From Sphingomonas sp. (GTDB lineage: Bacteria > Pseudomonadota > Alphaproteobacteria > Sphingomonadales > Sphingomonadaceae), in NCBI RefSeq assembly GCF_017745215.1, contig NZ_JAGHZV010000011.1:62001-126000 (forward strand): a stretch of 64,000 bases of DNA, written 5' to 3'. Under the pieces are notes generated by a model. That model saw only the letters and a list, made by a program, of their open reading frames with translations, had not been told where the DNA came from and did not search any database. Both the position numbers and the translations under genes were made by a program. Position 1 is the first letter of the stretch. Every line of letters starts with the position of its first letter. Positions 17,921-26,849 of the stretch are shown here, piece by piece.

Positions 17921-20900
17921 TCATGCGCCATAGCCTCCGCCGCCCGGCGTCTCGATCGCGAAGACGTCGCCCGGGGCCATCTCGGCCGAGGCCGTGGCGG
18001 GGAGCGTCTCGATCGTGCCGTCGGCGCGTTCGATCCGGTTGATGCCGGGGGCGCCGTCTCCACCGCCGGCGAGACCGAAGGGCGGCACGCGGCGGCGGTT
18101 CGAGAGGATGCCGGCCTGCATCGCCTCGCGGAAGCGGATACGGCGGACCGCGCCGTCCCCGCCGTGCCAATGCCCCGCGCCGCCGGAGCCGCGGCGGATG
18201 GCGAATTGCTCGACGATCACCGGGAAGCGTGCCTCGAGCACTTCGGGATCGGTGAGGCGGCTGTTGGTCATGTGGGTCTGCACCGCGCTGGTGCCGTCGA
18301 AGCCGGGGCCGGCGCCGGAACCGCCGGCGATCGTCTCGTAATATTGGTGGCGGGCGTTGCCGAAGGTGAAGTTGTTCATCGTCCCCTGCGATCCCGCGAG
18401 CGCCCCCAGCGCGCCGAACAGCGCGTCGGTCACCGCCTGGCTGGTCTCGACGTTACCGGCGACCACCGCGGCGGGGTAGCGCGGGTTGAGCATCGAGCCT
18501 TCGGGCACGCGGATGGTGACGGCACGGAGGAAACCGTCGTTGAGCGGCACCGCAACGTCGATCAGCGTGCGCAGGACGTAGAGGACCGCGGCGCGGACCA
18601 CCGAGACGGGGGCGTTGAAATTGTCGGGCTGCTGGGGGCTGGTGCCGGCGAAATCGAAGACCAGCCCCTCGGGTGTGCGCTCGGCGGCAATGCGGATCAC
18701 GGCGCCGCTGTCCATCTCGCAGGCGAAGCTGCCCGGCTCGAGATCGGGGATCAGCCGGCGGACCGCCGCTTCGGCATGGTCCTGGACATGGGCCATATAG
18801 GCCTGGACCACTTCGACGCCGTAATCGGCCGAGACGCCGCGCAGCCCTTCGGCACCGCGCGCGCACGCGGCGATCTGGGCGGCGAGGTCGGCGACATTCT
18901 GGTCGATGTTGCGCGCCGGCCAGGGGCCGGAGGCGAGCAGCGCGCGGAGATCGGTCTCGCGCAGGCGGCCGCCTTCGACGAGGAGGAAATCGTCGAGGAT
19001 GACGCCTTCTTCCTCGATGCTCCGGCTGTTCGGCGGCATCGAGCCGGGGCTGATCCCGCCGATATCGGCATGGTGCCCGCGCGCGGCGACGAAGAAGGCG
19101 GGGGTATTCCCGCCGGCGAAGACCGGTTGGATCACGGTGATGTCGGGCAAATGCGTGCCGCCGCGATAGGGGGCGTTGAGCGCATAGACGTCGCCCGGGC
19201 GGATGCCGCGGCCGTCGGCGGTGCGGTTGGCGAGGACGGTGCGAATGCTCTCGCCCATCGAGCCGAGGTGGACCGGGATGTGCGGCGCGTTGGCGATGAG
19301 GTTGCCCGCGGCGTCGAACAGCGCGCAGGAGAAGTCGAGCCGCTCGCGGATGTTCACCGACGAGGCGGAGTGGCGCAGCGCTGCGCCCATCTCCTCGGCG
19401 ATGCTCATGAACAGGCCGGCGAAGATCTCGAGGCGGACGGGGTCGAGCCCGGTGCCGAGCCGCGCGGCGGTACGGGCAGTGGCGCGGGTTAGGCGGAGGC
19501 TGCCCTCGGCATCGAGCGTCGCCCGCCAGCCGGGTTCGATCACGGTGGTGGAGACGGGATCGCTGATCAGCGCCGGGCCGGTGATCTCGGCGCGTTCGGC
19601 CAGGCCGGCGCGGACGTGGACCGGCGTCTCGTGCCAGGCGCCGGCCATATAGGCGCGGACGGTGGCGAGCGGGGGCCGGGTCTCCGCAGGCGGCGCGGGC
19701 AGCGCGGCGGCGGGTGCGGCTGGGCCGATCGCTTCGGCGCGAAGCATCTCGATCACCGGCTCCGTCGAGGGGGCATAGCCGAAGCGGTGCTGCCAGGCGG
19801 CGGCGAAAGCTTCGCGCATCGTGCCGGGGTCGGCAAAGGGGACTTCGATCGCGCTGTCGCTGCCGGGGAGGCGGAGGTGAGCGGTCGCCTCTATCGCAGC
19901 GGCTTCGCCGAGCGCCGCTTGCGCCTCCGATTCCAGCGACTTGGCGGCGGCTTCTACGCCCGGATCGCCGATCGGGAGCGCCACGGTGCGTTCGCGGACC
20001 TCGCGGCGGCGGGCGATGCCGATGCCATAGGCCGAGAGTACGCCGGCGAGCGGGTGGATGAGCACGGTCTCGATCCCCAGCGCATCGGCGACGAGACAGG
20101 CGTGCTGCCCGCCCGCGCCGCCGAAACAGGCGAGCGCAAAGCGCGTGACGTCATGGCCCCGCGCGATCGAGACCGACTTGATCGCATTGGCCATGCTCGC
20201 CACGGCGATGGCGATCAGTCCCTCGGCTGCGGCTTCGGGCTTGATTCCCGCCTGCGCCGCGAGCTCCGCCAATCGGCCGAGCGACGCGTCGCGATCGAGC
20301 GGCTGGTCGCCCTCGGGCCCGAAGACGGCCGGGAAGAACTCCGGCTGGATCTTGCCCAGCGCGACGTTGCAGTCGGTGACGGTCAGCGGGCCGCCGCGGC
20401 GGTAGCAGGCGGGTCCGGGGACCGCGCCCGCGGACTCGGGCCCCGCGACGAACCGCCCGTCCTCGAACCGGCAGATCGAGCCGCCCCCGGCCGCGACGGT
20501 GTGGATCCTGAGCATCGGCGCGCGGATGCGTGCGCCGGCGACGATCGTCTCATTGTCGCGCTCATAGGCGCCGGCGTAGAGCGAGACGTCGGTCGAGGTG
20601 CCGCCCATGTCGAAGCCGATCACCCGGTCGAACCCCGCCCGCTTCGCGGTCTCGGCCATGCCGACGATCCCACCGGCCGGCCCCGAGAGGATCGCGTCCT
20701 TGCCGCGGAAGCTCCGGCCGGCGGCGAGCCCGCCGTTGGACTGCATGAACAGCGGCGCATTCGCCGCGCCCAGCGCCGCCTCGAGCCCCTCGACATAGCG
20801 GCGCAGCACCGGCGAGAGATAGGCGTCGACGACGCTGGTGTCGCCGCGCCCGACGAGCTTGACCAGCGCGCCGACGTCATGGCTCGCCGAGACCTGCGAG

Positions 20901-21445
20901 AAGCCGACCTCGCGGGCGAGCGCTGCCAGCGCGAGTTCGTGCGCCGGGTGGCGATAGCCGTGCATCAGCACGATCGCGATCGCCCTCAGCCCGCGGGCAT
21001 GGGCCGCCTCGAACGCCGCGCGCGCCGCCTCGAGGTCGAGCGGGCGGAGGGTTTCGCCCTCATGGCTCACCCGCTCGTCGATCTCGACGACTTCGGCATG
21101 GAGCGGCGCCGGGCGGACGATGTGGCGCGCGAAGATGTCGGGCCGGTCCTGCGTGCCGATCACCAGCGCATCGCCGAAGCCGCGGGTGATCGCGAGCAGC
21201 ACCGGCTCGCCCTTGCGCTCGAGCAGCGCATTGGTGGCGATGGTGGTGCCGATGCGGATATCGGCGGGGGGCAGGGGACCTTGTGGCACGCCGGTCAGCT
21301 GACGGATCGCCGCCACGGCGGCATCGTCGTAGCGGCCGGGATCCTCGGAGAGCAGCTTGGCGGTGACGAGCGTCCCCGCGGGATCGATCGCCACGACATC
21401 GGTGAAGGTCCCGCCCCGATCGACCCAGAATTGCCAGCGCCCCAT
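17921..21445 (-). CDS. Fused hydantoinase A/B-type 5-oxoprolinase (ATP-hydrolysing)
   Basis: This is a large cytoplasmic protein of about 1,174 residues counted from the ATG at 21445; an upstream TTG at 21481 would add 12. The N-terminal HyuA half is an actin-like ATPase with [26 protein letters not shown] and [14 protein letters not shown]. The C-terminal HyuB half (about residues 670-1174) contains [36 protein letters not shown] and [11 protein letters not shown]. Length and order match single-chain 5-oxoprolinases, which open 5-oxo-L-proline to glutamate with ATP. Related enzymes act on hydantoins or N-methylhydantoin, so substrate specificity is not certain. The DUF969/DUF979/DUF2891 genes downstream favour the 5-oxoproline reading. 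Confidence 0.92.
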   Translation of the reverse strand: MGRWQFWVDRGGTFTDVVAIDPAGTLVTAKLLSEDPGRYDDAAVAAIRQLTGVPQGPLPPADIRIGTTIATNALLERKGEPVLLAITRGFGDALVIGTQDRPDIFARHIVRPAPLHAEVVEIDERVSHEGETLRPLDLEAARAAFEAAHARGLRAIAIVLMHGYRHPAHELALAALAREVGFSQVSASHDVGALVKLVGRGDTSVVDAYLSPVLRRYVEGLEAALGAANAPLFMQSNGGLAAGRSFRGKDAILSGPAGGIVGMAETAKRAGFDRVIGFDMGGTSTDVSLYAGAYERDNETIVAGARIRAPMLRIHTVAAGGGSICRFEDGRFVAGPESAGAVPGPACYRRGGPLTVTDCNVALGKIQPEFFPAVFGPEGDQPLDRDASLGRLAELAAQAGIKPEAAAEGLIAIAVASMANAIKSVSIARGHDVTRFALACFGGAGGQHACLVADALGIETVLIHPLAGVLSAYGIGIARRREVRERTVALPIGDPGVEAAAKSLESEAQAALGEAAAIEATAHLRLPGSDSAIEVPFADPGTMREAFAAAWQHRFGYAPSTEPVIEMLRAEAIGPAAPAAALPAPPAETRPPLATVRAYMAGAWHETPVHVRAGLAERAEITGPALISDPVSTTVIEPGWRATLDAEGSLRLTRATARTAARLGTGLDPVRLEIFAGLFMSIAEEMGAALRHSASSVNIRERLDFSCALFDAAGNLIANAPHIPVHLGSMGESIRTVLANRTADGRGIRPGDVYALNAPYRGGTHLPDITVIQPVFAGGNTPAFFVAARGHHADIGGISPGSMPPNSRSIEEEGVILDDFLLVEGGRLRETDLRALLASGPWPARNIDQNVADLAAQIAACARGAEGLRGVSADYGVEVVQAYMAHVQDHAEAAVRRLIPDLEPGSFACEMDSGAVIRIAAERTPEGLVFDFAGTSPQQPDNFNAPVSVVRAAVLYVLRTLIDVAVPLNDGFLRAVTIRVPEGSMLNPRYPAAVVAGNVETSQAVTDALFGALGALAGSQGTMNNFTFGNARHQYYETIAGGSGAGPGFDGTSAVQTHMTNSRLTDPEVLEARFPVIVEQFAIRRGSGGAGHWHGGDGAVRRIRFREAMQAGILSNRRRVPPFGLAGGGDGAPGINRIERADGTIETLPATASAEMAPGDVFAIETPGGGGYGA

Positions 21446-21515
21446 GGCGCCAGCGTTGGGGGATGGGCTGGAGGCGGTCAAGCGTCCAACCCATACTTCA
21501 GCATCATCGACGGGT

Positions 21516-22832
21516 TCAGGCCCGGGGCGGCTCGGCCGGCAGGATCACGGTGACGCGCAGGCCGCCGATCGGCGAATGCCCGGCTTCGATCCGCCCGTGG
21601 TGGGCCTCGACGATCGCGCGCGCGGTGGCGAGGCCGAGGCCCGAGGCACCGGTCTCCTCCGGGCGCTCGGGGCTGCGGTAGAAGGGCTCGAACAGCCGCT
21701 GCGCGAGCATCACGTCGACGCCCGGCGCGCTGTCGTCGATGATCAGCCGCCACGCGTCGCGCGAGCTTTCGAGCCCGAGGACGATCCGCCCGCCCTTGGG
21801 CGTGTACCGGAGGCTGTTGTCGATCAGCGCGCCGAACAGCTGCTCGATGCGGTTGCCGTCCCACTTCACCAGGATGGTGAAGCTGGGGAGCGTGCTGGTC
21901 TCGAGGTTCACGCCCGCGGCCTTGGCGTGCTTGGAATTGGCCCAGATCGCATTGTGGATCAGCGCGCGCGGATCGACCTGCTGGAAATTGACCGGCAGGC
22001 GGCCAAGGTCGGCGAGCGCGACCGCGCTCAGGTCCTCGGCCATCTGGCCGAAGCGACGGCGATCCTCGTCGAGGCCGGCGAGCAGCTCGGCGTCGACCGG
22101 CGGATCGACCCGATTGAGCAGGTCGAGATGCTCGCCCAGCTCGGCCGCAGGGCGCTTGAGGTCGTCGGCGATCGAGACGAGCCAGGTGCGGCGCGCGGTC
22201 TCGAGCCGGCTGAACTGGCTGGCGATGCGGCGCAGGTTGCGCATCGTCGCGACGATCTCGCTGGGGCCGCGCTCCTCGAAGTCGATCTCGTGCTCGCCCT
22301 GCACGACATCGCGAGTCATGCGGTAGAGCTCGACCTGCGGCTTGCTCCAGCGCCGCGCAAACTCATAGGCTGCGATGAGCAGGAGCACGAACAGGCCCAG
22401 CACCACGGCGCCGATCCCGAGATATTGCGTCGCGAGGAAGCGGCGGTCGTCGTCGGTGAGCACGGGGTCGCGGACGATCCGCGCGGTGGCGATTGGCTGG
22501 CCGGCGACGGTGATCGCTTCCTCGGCGCGGGGGGCGCTGCTGGTGGCGGGGCCGGCGAGCGGCGTCCCGTCGGGCCGGACGATCTGGATACGGCCCGCGA
22601 GACGGCCGGAATCGCGCTGGTCGAGCTCGGCGACGATCTGATCGAACGGGCGGCCATGGCTCGCGGCCTCGCCCGCCAGCGTCGCGAAATCGTGCAGCCG
22701 CTCGCGGTCACGCTGGGCGAGCTGGAGCTCCTGGCCCATGTGCATGTTCCACACGAGCAATCCGCCCGGCACGACGGCAGCGAGCAGCGCCTGGCCGGCC
22801 AGCGGCAGAAACATTCCCGGAAATAGCCGCAC
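21516..22832 (-). CDS. BaeS-like sensor histidine kinase lacking the phospho-accepting histidine
   Basis: The 438-residue protein has an N-terminal helix (about 7-30), a periplasmic sensor of about 110 residues, a second helix (about 141-162), a HAMP-like linker, a dimerisation region and a HATPase domain. It aligns well with BaeS: ALIDNSLRYTPKGG (N-box), DDSAPGVD (G1), FEPFYRS (F-box) and SGLGLATARAIVEAHHGRIEA (G2). The H-box, normally ISHELRTP, reads IADDLKRP here, with Asp223 in place of the histidine (codon at 22164-22166). It therefore cannot autophosphorylate in the standard way. No response-regulator gene is adjacent. The start is GTG at 22832, with an alternative ATG at 22814. Confidence 0.85.
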   Translation of the reverse strand: MRLFPGMFLPLAGQALLAAVVPGGLLVWNMHMGQELQLAQRDRERLHDFATLAGEAASHGRPFDQIVAELDQRDSGRLAGRIQIVRPDGTPLAGPATSSAPRAEEAITVAGQPIATARIVRDPVLTDDDRRFLATQYLGIGAVVLGLFVLLLIAAYEFARRWSKPQVELYRMTRDVVQGEHEIDFEERGPSEIVATMRNLRRIASQFSRLETARRTWLVSIADDLKRPAAELGEHLDLLNRVDPPVDAELLAGLDEDRRRFGQMAEDLSAVALADLGRLPVNFQQVDPRALIHNAIWANSKHAKAAGVNLETSTLPSFTILVKWDGNRIEQLFGALIDNSLRYTPKGGRIVLGLESSRDAWRLIIDDSAPGVDVMLAQRLFEPFYRSPERPEETGASGLGLATARAIVEAHHGRIEAGHSPIGGLRVTVILPAEPPRA

Positions 22833-22878
22833 GTCCTAGATTCTCCCGCCCCGGGGGCCGTTTCCCAGCCGGTTACCG

Positions 22879-22892
22879 CTCACCGCGGTGAG
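22879..22892. promoter_or_regulatory. 14-bp perfect palindrome upstream of the degenerate kinase gene
   Basis: CTCACCGCGGTGAG is a perfect palindrome. It lies 8 bases after the stop of the small membrane-protein gene and 46 bases before the kinase start, with both genes on the minus strand. It could be a dimeric regulator site for the kinase gene. No T-run follows it on either strand, so an intrinsic terminator is less likely. Confidence 0.4.
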
Positions 22893-22899
22893 ACACAAA

Positions 22900-23112
22900 T
22901 CATTCCGCGACATCGAAGCTGTCGAGGATTTTCGCGCCCGCCATGAACACTGCGACCGGGCAGACCGCGAACAGCAGCCAGCCGCCGTACCCGGGGTATT
23001 GCTGCAGATAATGGAGCCCGCGCTCGACCGCCCCGTTGCCGAGCCCGTAGATCACGAGAAATGCCTCGAATTTCGACTTGATGACGAAGAGGCGCGAGAT
23101 CCGGCGAAGCAT
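22900..23112 (-). CDS. Small conserved membrane protein
   Basis: This 70-residue protein has two hydrophobic segments (about 15-33 and 44-60) and a basic N-terminus (MLRRISRLFVIKSKFEAF), giving an N-in, C-in topology. The sequence is rich in aromatic and small residues (YGLGNGAVERG, YPGYGGWLLF, VFMAGAKILD) and looks selected rather than random. I recall similar small proteins annotated as hypothetical in sphingomonads but cannot name a family. The ribosome site is weak. It lies between the astB end and the kinase gene, all on the minus strand. Confidence 0.7.
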   Translation of the reverse strand: MLRRISRLFVIKSKFEAFLVIYGLGNGAVERGLHYLQQYPGYGGWLLFAVCPVAVFMAGAKILDSFDVAE

Positions 23113-23176
23113 GCGCGAATTAAAGCAAGCGCTGGGCCAACCGCAGAAATGCGTGGGTTCGCCTTAACGGATATGC

Positions 23177-24430
23177 CTAACTGTCAATGAATTCGACAAT
23201 GCCGAGCAGGTCGAGCAGCGCGTGGCGCGCGGCTTCGATCCGGACGACCAGCGCGGGATCGCCGATCCCGTCGAACGGGATCGCTTCGGGCCAGGTCGAT
23301 TCGATCACTGCGGCGATGCGATCGAGCTTGGCGTCGTCGACGAGGAAGCGCCGGTCGATCGTCGCCGGATCGGCGACGACTCGCAGGCGAAGGCACGCCG
23401 GTCCGCCGCCGTTGGACATCGACTGGCGGACGTCGACCACTTCGATCCGGCGGATCGGGCCGTTGCCCTGGACCTGCGTTTCGAGCCAGCGCCAGACGCT
23501 GGGCGTCGCGCGCGTCTCGGTGGGGACGACCAGCGCCATCTCGCCCGAGGGCAGGGTGACCAGCTGGGCGTTGAACAGATAGGAAGCGATCGCGTCCGCG
23601 AGGCTCACCTCGGCGGCGGGGACTTCGAGGATCTCGACCTCGGGCATCACGGCGCGGAGATCGGCGTAGAAACGGTGCCTGTCGGCGAAGGCCTGTTCGT
23701 GCGCGAGCAGCACGCGGCCGTTGGCGACCGCGACGACGTCGTTGTGGAAGGCGCCCGCCGCGATCGCTTCTTCGGACTGCTGGACGAAGAGCGTGTGCCG
23801 CGGATCGAGCCGGTGCGACCGTGCGACGGCACGGCTCGCCTCGGGATGCTGGCGCGCGGGGAAGGGACCGCCCGCGACGCCGTAGACGAAGATCTCGACT
23901 CCCGGCGCGCCATGGTCGGCGGCGAGGCGCATGTGGTTGGCTGCGCCTTCGTCGCCGAAGGTCGGCGGGACGGGCGGATGCACCACGAAGGCGGGGTGCG
24001 CGAAGGCGAGGCTCAGCTGGGCGAAGGTCTCGGGCCATTCGTGGCTGCGGTGCGGCATCGTCACGAGGTTGGCGGGCGTGAGGTGGCAGCGGCCGTCGCT
24101 GGTATCGGGCGCGGGCGAGACGGTCGCGGCATTGGCGGCCCACATCGCCGAGGCGCTCAGCGCCTGCGCCTGGAGGTGCGCATCGGCTTCGGCATAGTGC
24201 GTCGAGAGCGCGGCGAGCCAGCGATGGTCGGGGCGGGCGTGGGGCAGGAGGATGCCCTGGGCGAGCCCGAGCGCGAGGTTCGCGCGCATCTTGGCGATCC
24301 CCTGGAGCGCCGCCTCGCGCGGATGCGAGGTCGCGCCGCGGTTGCGCGTCGCGGCGAGGTTGCCGGGGCTCAGGCCGGCATAATTGTGGCTCGGGCCGAT
24401 GATCCCGTCGAAGTTGATCTCGGTCAGCAT
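23177..24430 (-). CDS. astB: N-succinylarginine dihydrolase
   Basis: AstB hydrolyses N2-succinylarginine to N2-succinylornithine, CO2 and two ammonia in the arginine succinyltransferase (AST) catabolic pathway. The 417-residue length is normal for the amidinotransferase fold. Recognisable blocks are the N-terminal FDGIIGPSHNYAGLSPGN, NAATVSPAPDTSDGRCHLTPANL, HNDVVAVANGR and the C-terminal NGGGPACLRLRV, which holds the catalytic cysteine. It starts three bases after the astA stop and is the last gene of the M20 hydrolase-astA-astB operon. Confidence 0.96.
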   Translation of the reverse strand: MLTEINFDGIIGPSHNYAGLSPGNLAATRNRGATSHPREAALQGIAKMRANLALGLAQGILLPHARPDHRWLAALSTHYAEADAHLQAQALSASAMWAANAATVSPAPDTSDGRCHLTPANLVTMPHRSHEWPETFAQLSLAFAHPAFVVHPPVPPTFGDEGAANHMRLAADHGAPGVEIFVYGVAGGPFPARQHPEASRAVARSHRLDPRHTLFVQQSEEAIAAGAFHNDVVAVANGRVLLAHEQAFADRHRFYADLRAVMPEVEILEVPAAEVSLADAIASYLFNAQLVTLPSGEMALVVPTETRATPSVWRWLETQVQGNGPIRRIEVVDVRQSMSNGGGPACLRLRVVADPATIDRRFLVDDAKLDRIAAVIESTWPEAIPFDGIGDPALVVRIEAARHALLDLLGIVEFIDS

Positions 24431-24433
24431 CGC

Positions 24434-25465
24434 TCAGCGCCCCACATGCATGACGTCGTCGCCGGGCGCGACGCCCAGCAGGTCGGCGCAGGCCGGATCG
24501 ATCGCAACCCCGCCGGGAACGTCGCGAACATGGCCCATCGCGCAGCGGAAGTTCGACAATTCCCCGGCGGCGACCAGCGCCGGCTCGCCGCCGCCGTCGA
24601 GCGCGCAGAGCGGCGAGACGCGCGCCTCGCGGATCGACTTCACCTGGTCGGTCCGTGCGGTCATCGTCGGGCCGCCATCGAAGATGTCGAGGTAATTCTC
24701 GAACGCAAAGCCTTCGTTTTCCAGCATTCTCATCGCCGCACGGCCGCTGGGATGCGGCACGCCGATCACCTGGCGCGAGCCTTCGGGGATCAGCGCGACA
24801 TAGATGGGATGCTTGGGCATCAGGTCGGCGATGAACTGATAGCCGTGGACGGCATTGAAGGCGTCGGCATCCTGGAAGTTCATCCCGAAGAAGCGCCCCG
24901 CGACGCCGTCCCAGAAGGGCGAGCCGCCGCCTTCGTCGATCACCCCGCGCAGCTCGGCGAGGATCCGGTCGGAGAAGCGCTCGCGATGGCGCGCGATGAA
25001 CAGGTAGCGGCTGCGCGCGAGCAGCAGCCCGAGCCCGCCGGCGCGCTCGCCAGGGTGGAGGAACAGCCCGCCGACTTCGCTCGATCCCTTGAGGTCGTTG
25101 ACCAGCGTCAGCACCTCGGTGTGGAAGGTGCGGTCGAGCAGCTCGCTGCGCTTGGTCTCGGTCGAGCGGTAATAGCTGTAGAAGGGCACGCGCTGGCCGA
25201 CCGAGGTGAAGACCTGGCAGGTGCCGCGGACCTCGCCGGTGTCGGCATTCTCGAGCATCAGGACGAACAGCTCCTCGGGGATCGCTTCCCCCGGGAGCGG
25301 CGGCTTGACGTCGCGCGTGAAGGCGGTGCGGCTGCGCTCGAGCTTGGCCTTGAGCGTCTTCTTCTCGGGCGGCAGGTTGGTGAAGCCGCCGCCGGTGAGC
25401 TTGGCCATCTCGTAGAGGTGTTGGAGGTCGCCTTCGTTCGCGGCGCGGATGCGGAAGCTGCTCAT
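24434..25465 (-). CDS. astA: Arginine N-succinyltransferase
   Basis: AstA transfers succinyl from succinyl-CoA to L-arginine, the entry step of the AST pathway, which yields glutamate and nitrogen for growth. The 343-residue single-chain enzyme shows the family pattern: FRIRAANEGDLQHLYEMAKL at the start, FYSYYRSTETKRS, LFLHPGERAGGLGLLLARSRYLF (acyl-CoA site) and SPFWDGVAGRFFGMNF. Its ATG overlaps the stop of the M20 hydrolase gene. The remaining steps (astC, astD, astE) are not in the window. Confidence 0.96.
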   Translation of the reverse strand: MSSFRIRAANEGDLQHLYEMAKLTGGGFTNLPPEKKTLKAKLERSRTAFTRDVKPPLPGEAIPEELFVLMLENADTGEVRGTCQVFTSVGQRVPFYSYYRSTETKRSELLDRTFHTEVLTLVNDLKGSSEVGGLFLHPGERAGGLGLLLARSRYLFIARHRERFSDRILAELRGVIDEGGGSPFWDGVAGRFFGMNFQDADAFNAVHGYQFIADLMPKHPIYVALIPEGSRQVIGVPHPSGRAAMRMLENEGFAFENYLDIFDGGPTMTARTDQVKSIREARVSPLCALDGGGEPALVAAGELSNFRCAMGHVRDVPGGVAIDPACADLLGVAPGDDVMHVGR

Positions 25466-26667
25466 GCCAGGCCCCCCTCGGCGAGGCGGAGGATGGCGAG
25501 CGCCGAAAGCGCCGCGCGCTCGCCGAGGCTTTCGGGGATGAGGAACTCTTGCGGAGAGTGGATCGCGCCGCCGCGCACGCCCATCGTGTCGACGACGGGA
25601 ACGCCGCAGGCGGCGATATTGTTGCCGTCGCAGACGCCGCCGGTGGCTTTCCAGGCGATCGGCTGGCCGAGGTCGGCGCCGGCCCGCTTGACCAGCGCGA
25701 AGAGCTTCTCGGCGCCGGGGTCGAGCGGCTTGGGCGGGCGGTTGAAGCTGCCGTGGGTCTCGATGGCGACGTCGTGCGCGGCCGAGACCGTGGCGACGGC
25801 CTGCTCGATCGCGGCGGCAGCGCGGGCGATTGCCTCCGCGTCCTTCGGGCGGAAGTTGACGCGCAGGATCGCGAGGTCGGGGACGACATTGTTGGGCCCG
25901 CCGCCTTCGATCCGCGCGGGGTTCACCGCGAGGCCAGGCTCCTTCGCCGCGGCGAGGCGCAGCGCCAGGTCGGCGGCGGCTACCACGGCGTTGCGGCCTT
26001 CCTCAGGGTTACGCCCGGCATGCGCGCTGCGGCCATGGACGACGAGCGAGAAATTGCCCGTGCCGCCGCGCGCGCCGGCGAGCGTGCCGTCGGGAAGCGC
26101 GGGCTCGTAGGTGAGCGCGGCGAGCTTGCCGCGCGCGGCCTCGGCGATCAGCGCGGCGGAGGAGAAGGAGCCGGTCTCCTCGTCCGAGTTGACCAGCACC
26201 TCATAGCCGATGCGACGCGCCGCCGGGCTCGCCTCGACCGCCTCGAGCGCGGCGAGCATCAGCGACAGGCCGCCCTTCATGTCCGCGGCACCGGGAGCGT
26301 TCCAGCGGCCGTCGTCGAGCCAGCGGCCCTGCTGGAAGGGGTGATCGGCGGGATAGACGGTGTCCATATGGCCGGTGAGCAGGATCTGCACCGGCGCCTC
26401 CGGGCGGACGGTGAGGTGGAGGTGCCGGCCGTGCTCGATCGATTCGACCCGGCCGTCGGCGGTCACCGTCTCGACCGGGGCGGGTTCGGCGAGGACCAGA
26501 TCGCCGGGCAGGGCTGCGAAGGCATCGGCGAGCGCGCCGGCGACGGTCGAGAGGCCGGCGAGGTTGCGCGTGCCGCTGTTGATCGCCACCCAGGCCTCGG
26601 TCCGTGCCAGCATCGGCGCGGCCGCGGCGCGTTCGACGGCGGCGGATTCGATTGCGTTGAGCGTCAT
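25462..26667 (-). CDS. M20 family metallo-hydrolase in the ast operon
   Basis: I chose the ATG at 26667 (MTLNAIESAAVERA); an earlier in-frame start would add a non-conserved tail. The 401-residue protein has the M20 di-zinc site: TGHMDTVYP (His and Asp), AADMKGGLS, NSDEETGSF (the Glu pair) and a final IHSPQEF histidine. A lid/dimerisation domain lies between (HGRSAHAGRNPEEGRNAV). M20 enzymes are glutamate carboxypeptidase, acetylornithine deacetylase or succinyl-DAP desuccinylase types. Coupling to astA (ATGA overlap) suggests it deacylates a succinylated intermediate, for example succinylglutamate in place of AstE. That is inference. Confidence 0.88.
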   Translation of the reverse strand: MTLNAIESAAVERAAAAPMLARTEAWVAINSGTRNLAGLSTVAGALADAFAALPGDLVLAEPAPVETVTADGRVESIEHGRHLHLTVRPEAPVQILLTGHMDTVYPADHPFQQGRWLDDGRWNAPGAADMKGGLSLMLAALEAVEASPAARRIGYEVLVNSDEETGSFSSAALIAEAARGKLAALTYEPALPDGTLAGARGGTGNFSLVVHGRSAHAGRNPEEGRNAVVAAADLALRLAAAKEPGLAVNPARIEGGGPNNVVPDLAILRVNFRPKDAEAIARAAAAIEQAVATVSAAHDVAIETHGSFNRPPKPLDPGAEKLFALVKRAGADLGQPIAWKATGGVCDGNNIAACGVPVVDTMGVRGGAIHSPQEFLIPESLGERAALSALAILRLAEGGLA

Positions 26668-26733
26668 TTCAGGCTGGTAGCGCGGATGACCGGGCGATTG
26701 CCACCCCTGCGGCGCGTTCGACGCCTCCTCGAT

Positions 26734-26815
26734 CGTCATCCCGGCGAAAGCCGGGACCCAGGATCACGAGCGACGTCGTCCGCAACCCTGGGTCCCGGCT
26801 TTCGCCGGGATGACG
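26734..26815. repeat. Dispersed nested palindromic repeat, copy 2
   Basis: About 82 bases, with the same inverted arms (CGTCATCCCGGCGAAAGCCGGG and its complement) and an internal spacer GATCACGAGCGACGTCGTCC. It lies between the M20 hydrolase gene and the DUF481 gene. The rest of that gap (26668-26849) shows no gene. Confidence 0.9.
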
Positions 26816-26849
26816 GCTGAGAGTGGCGATAAGTCCTGGACGATATGTC

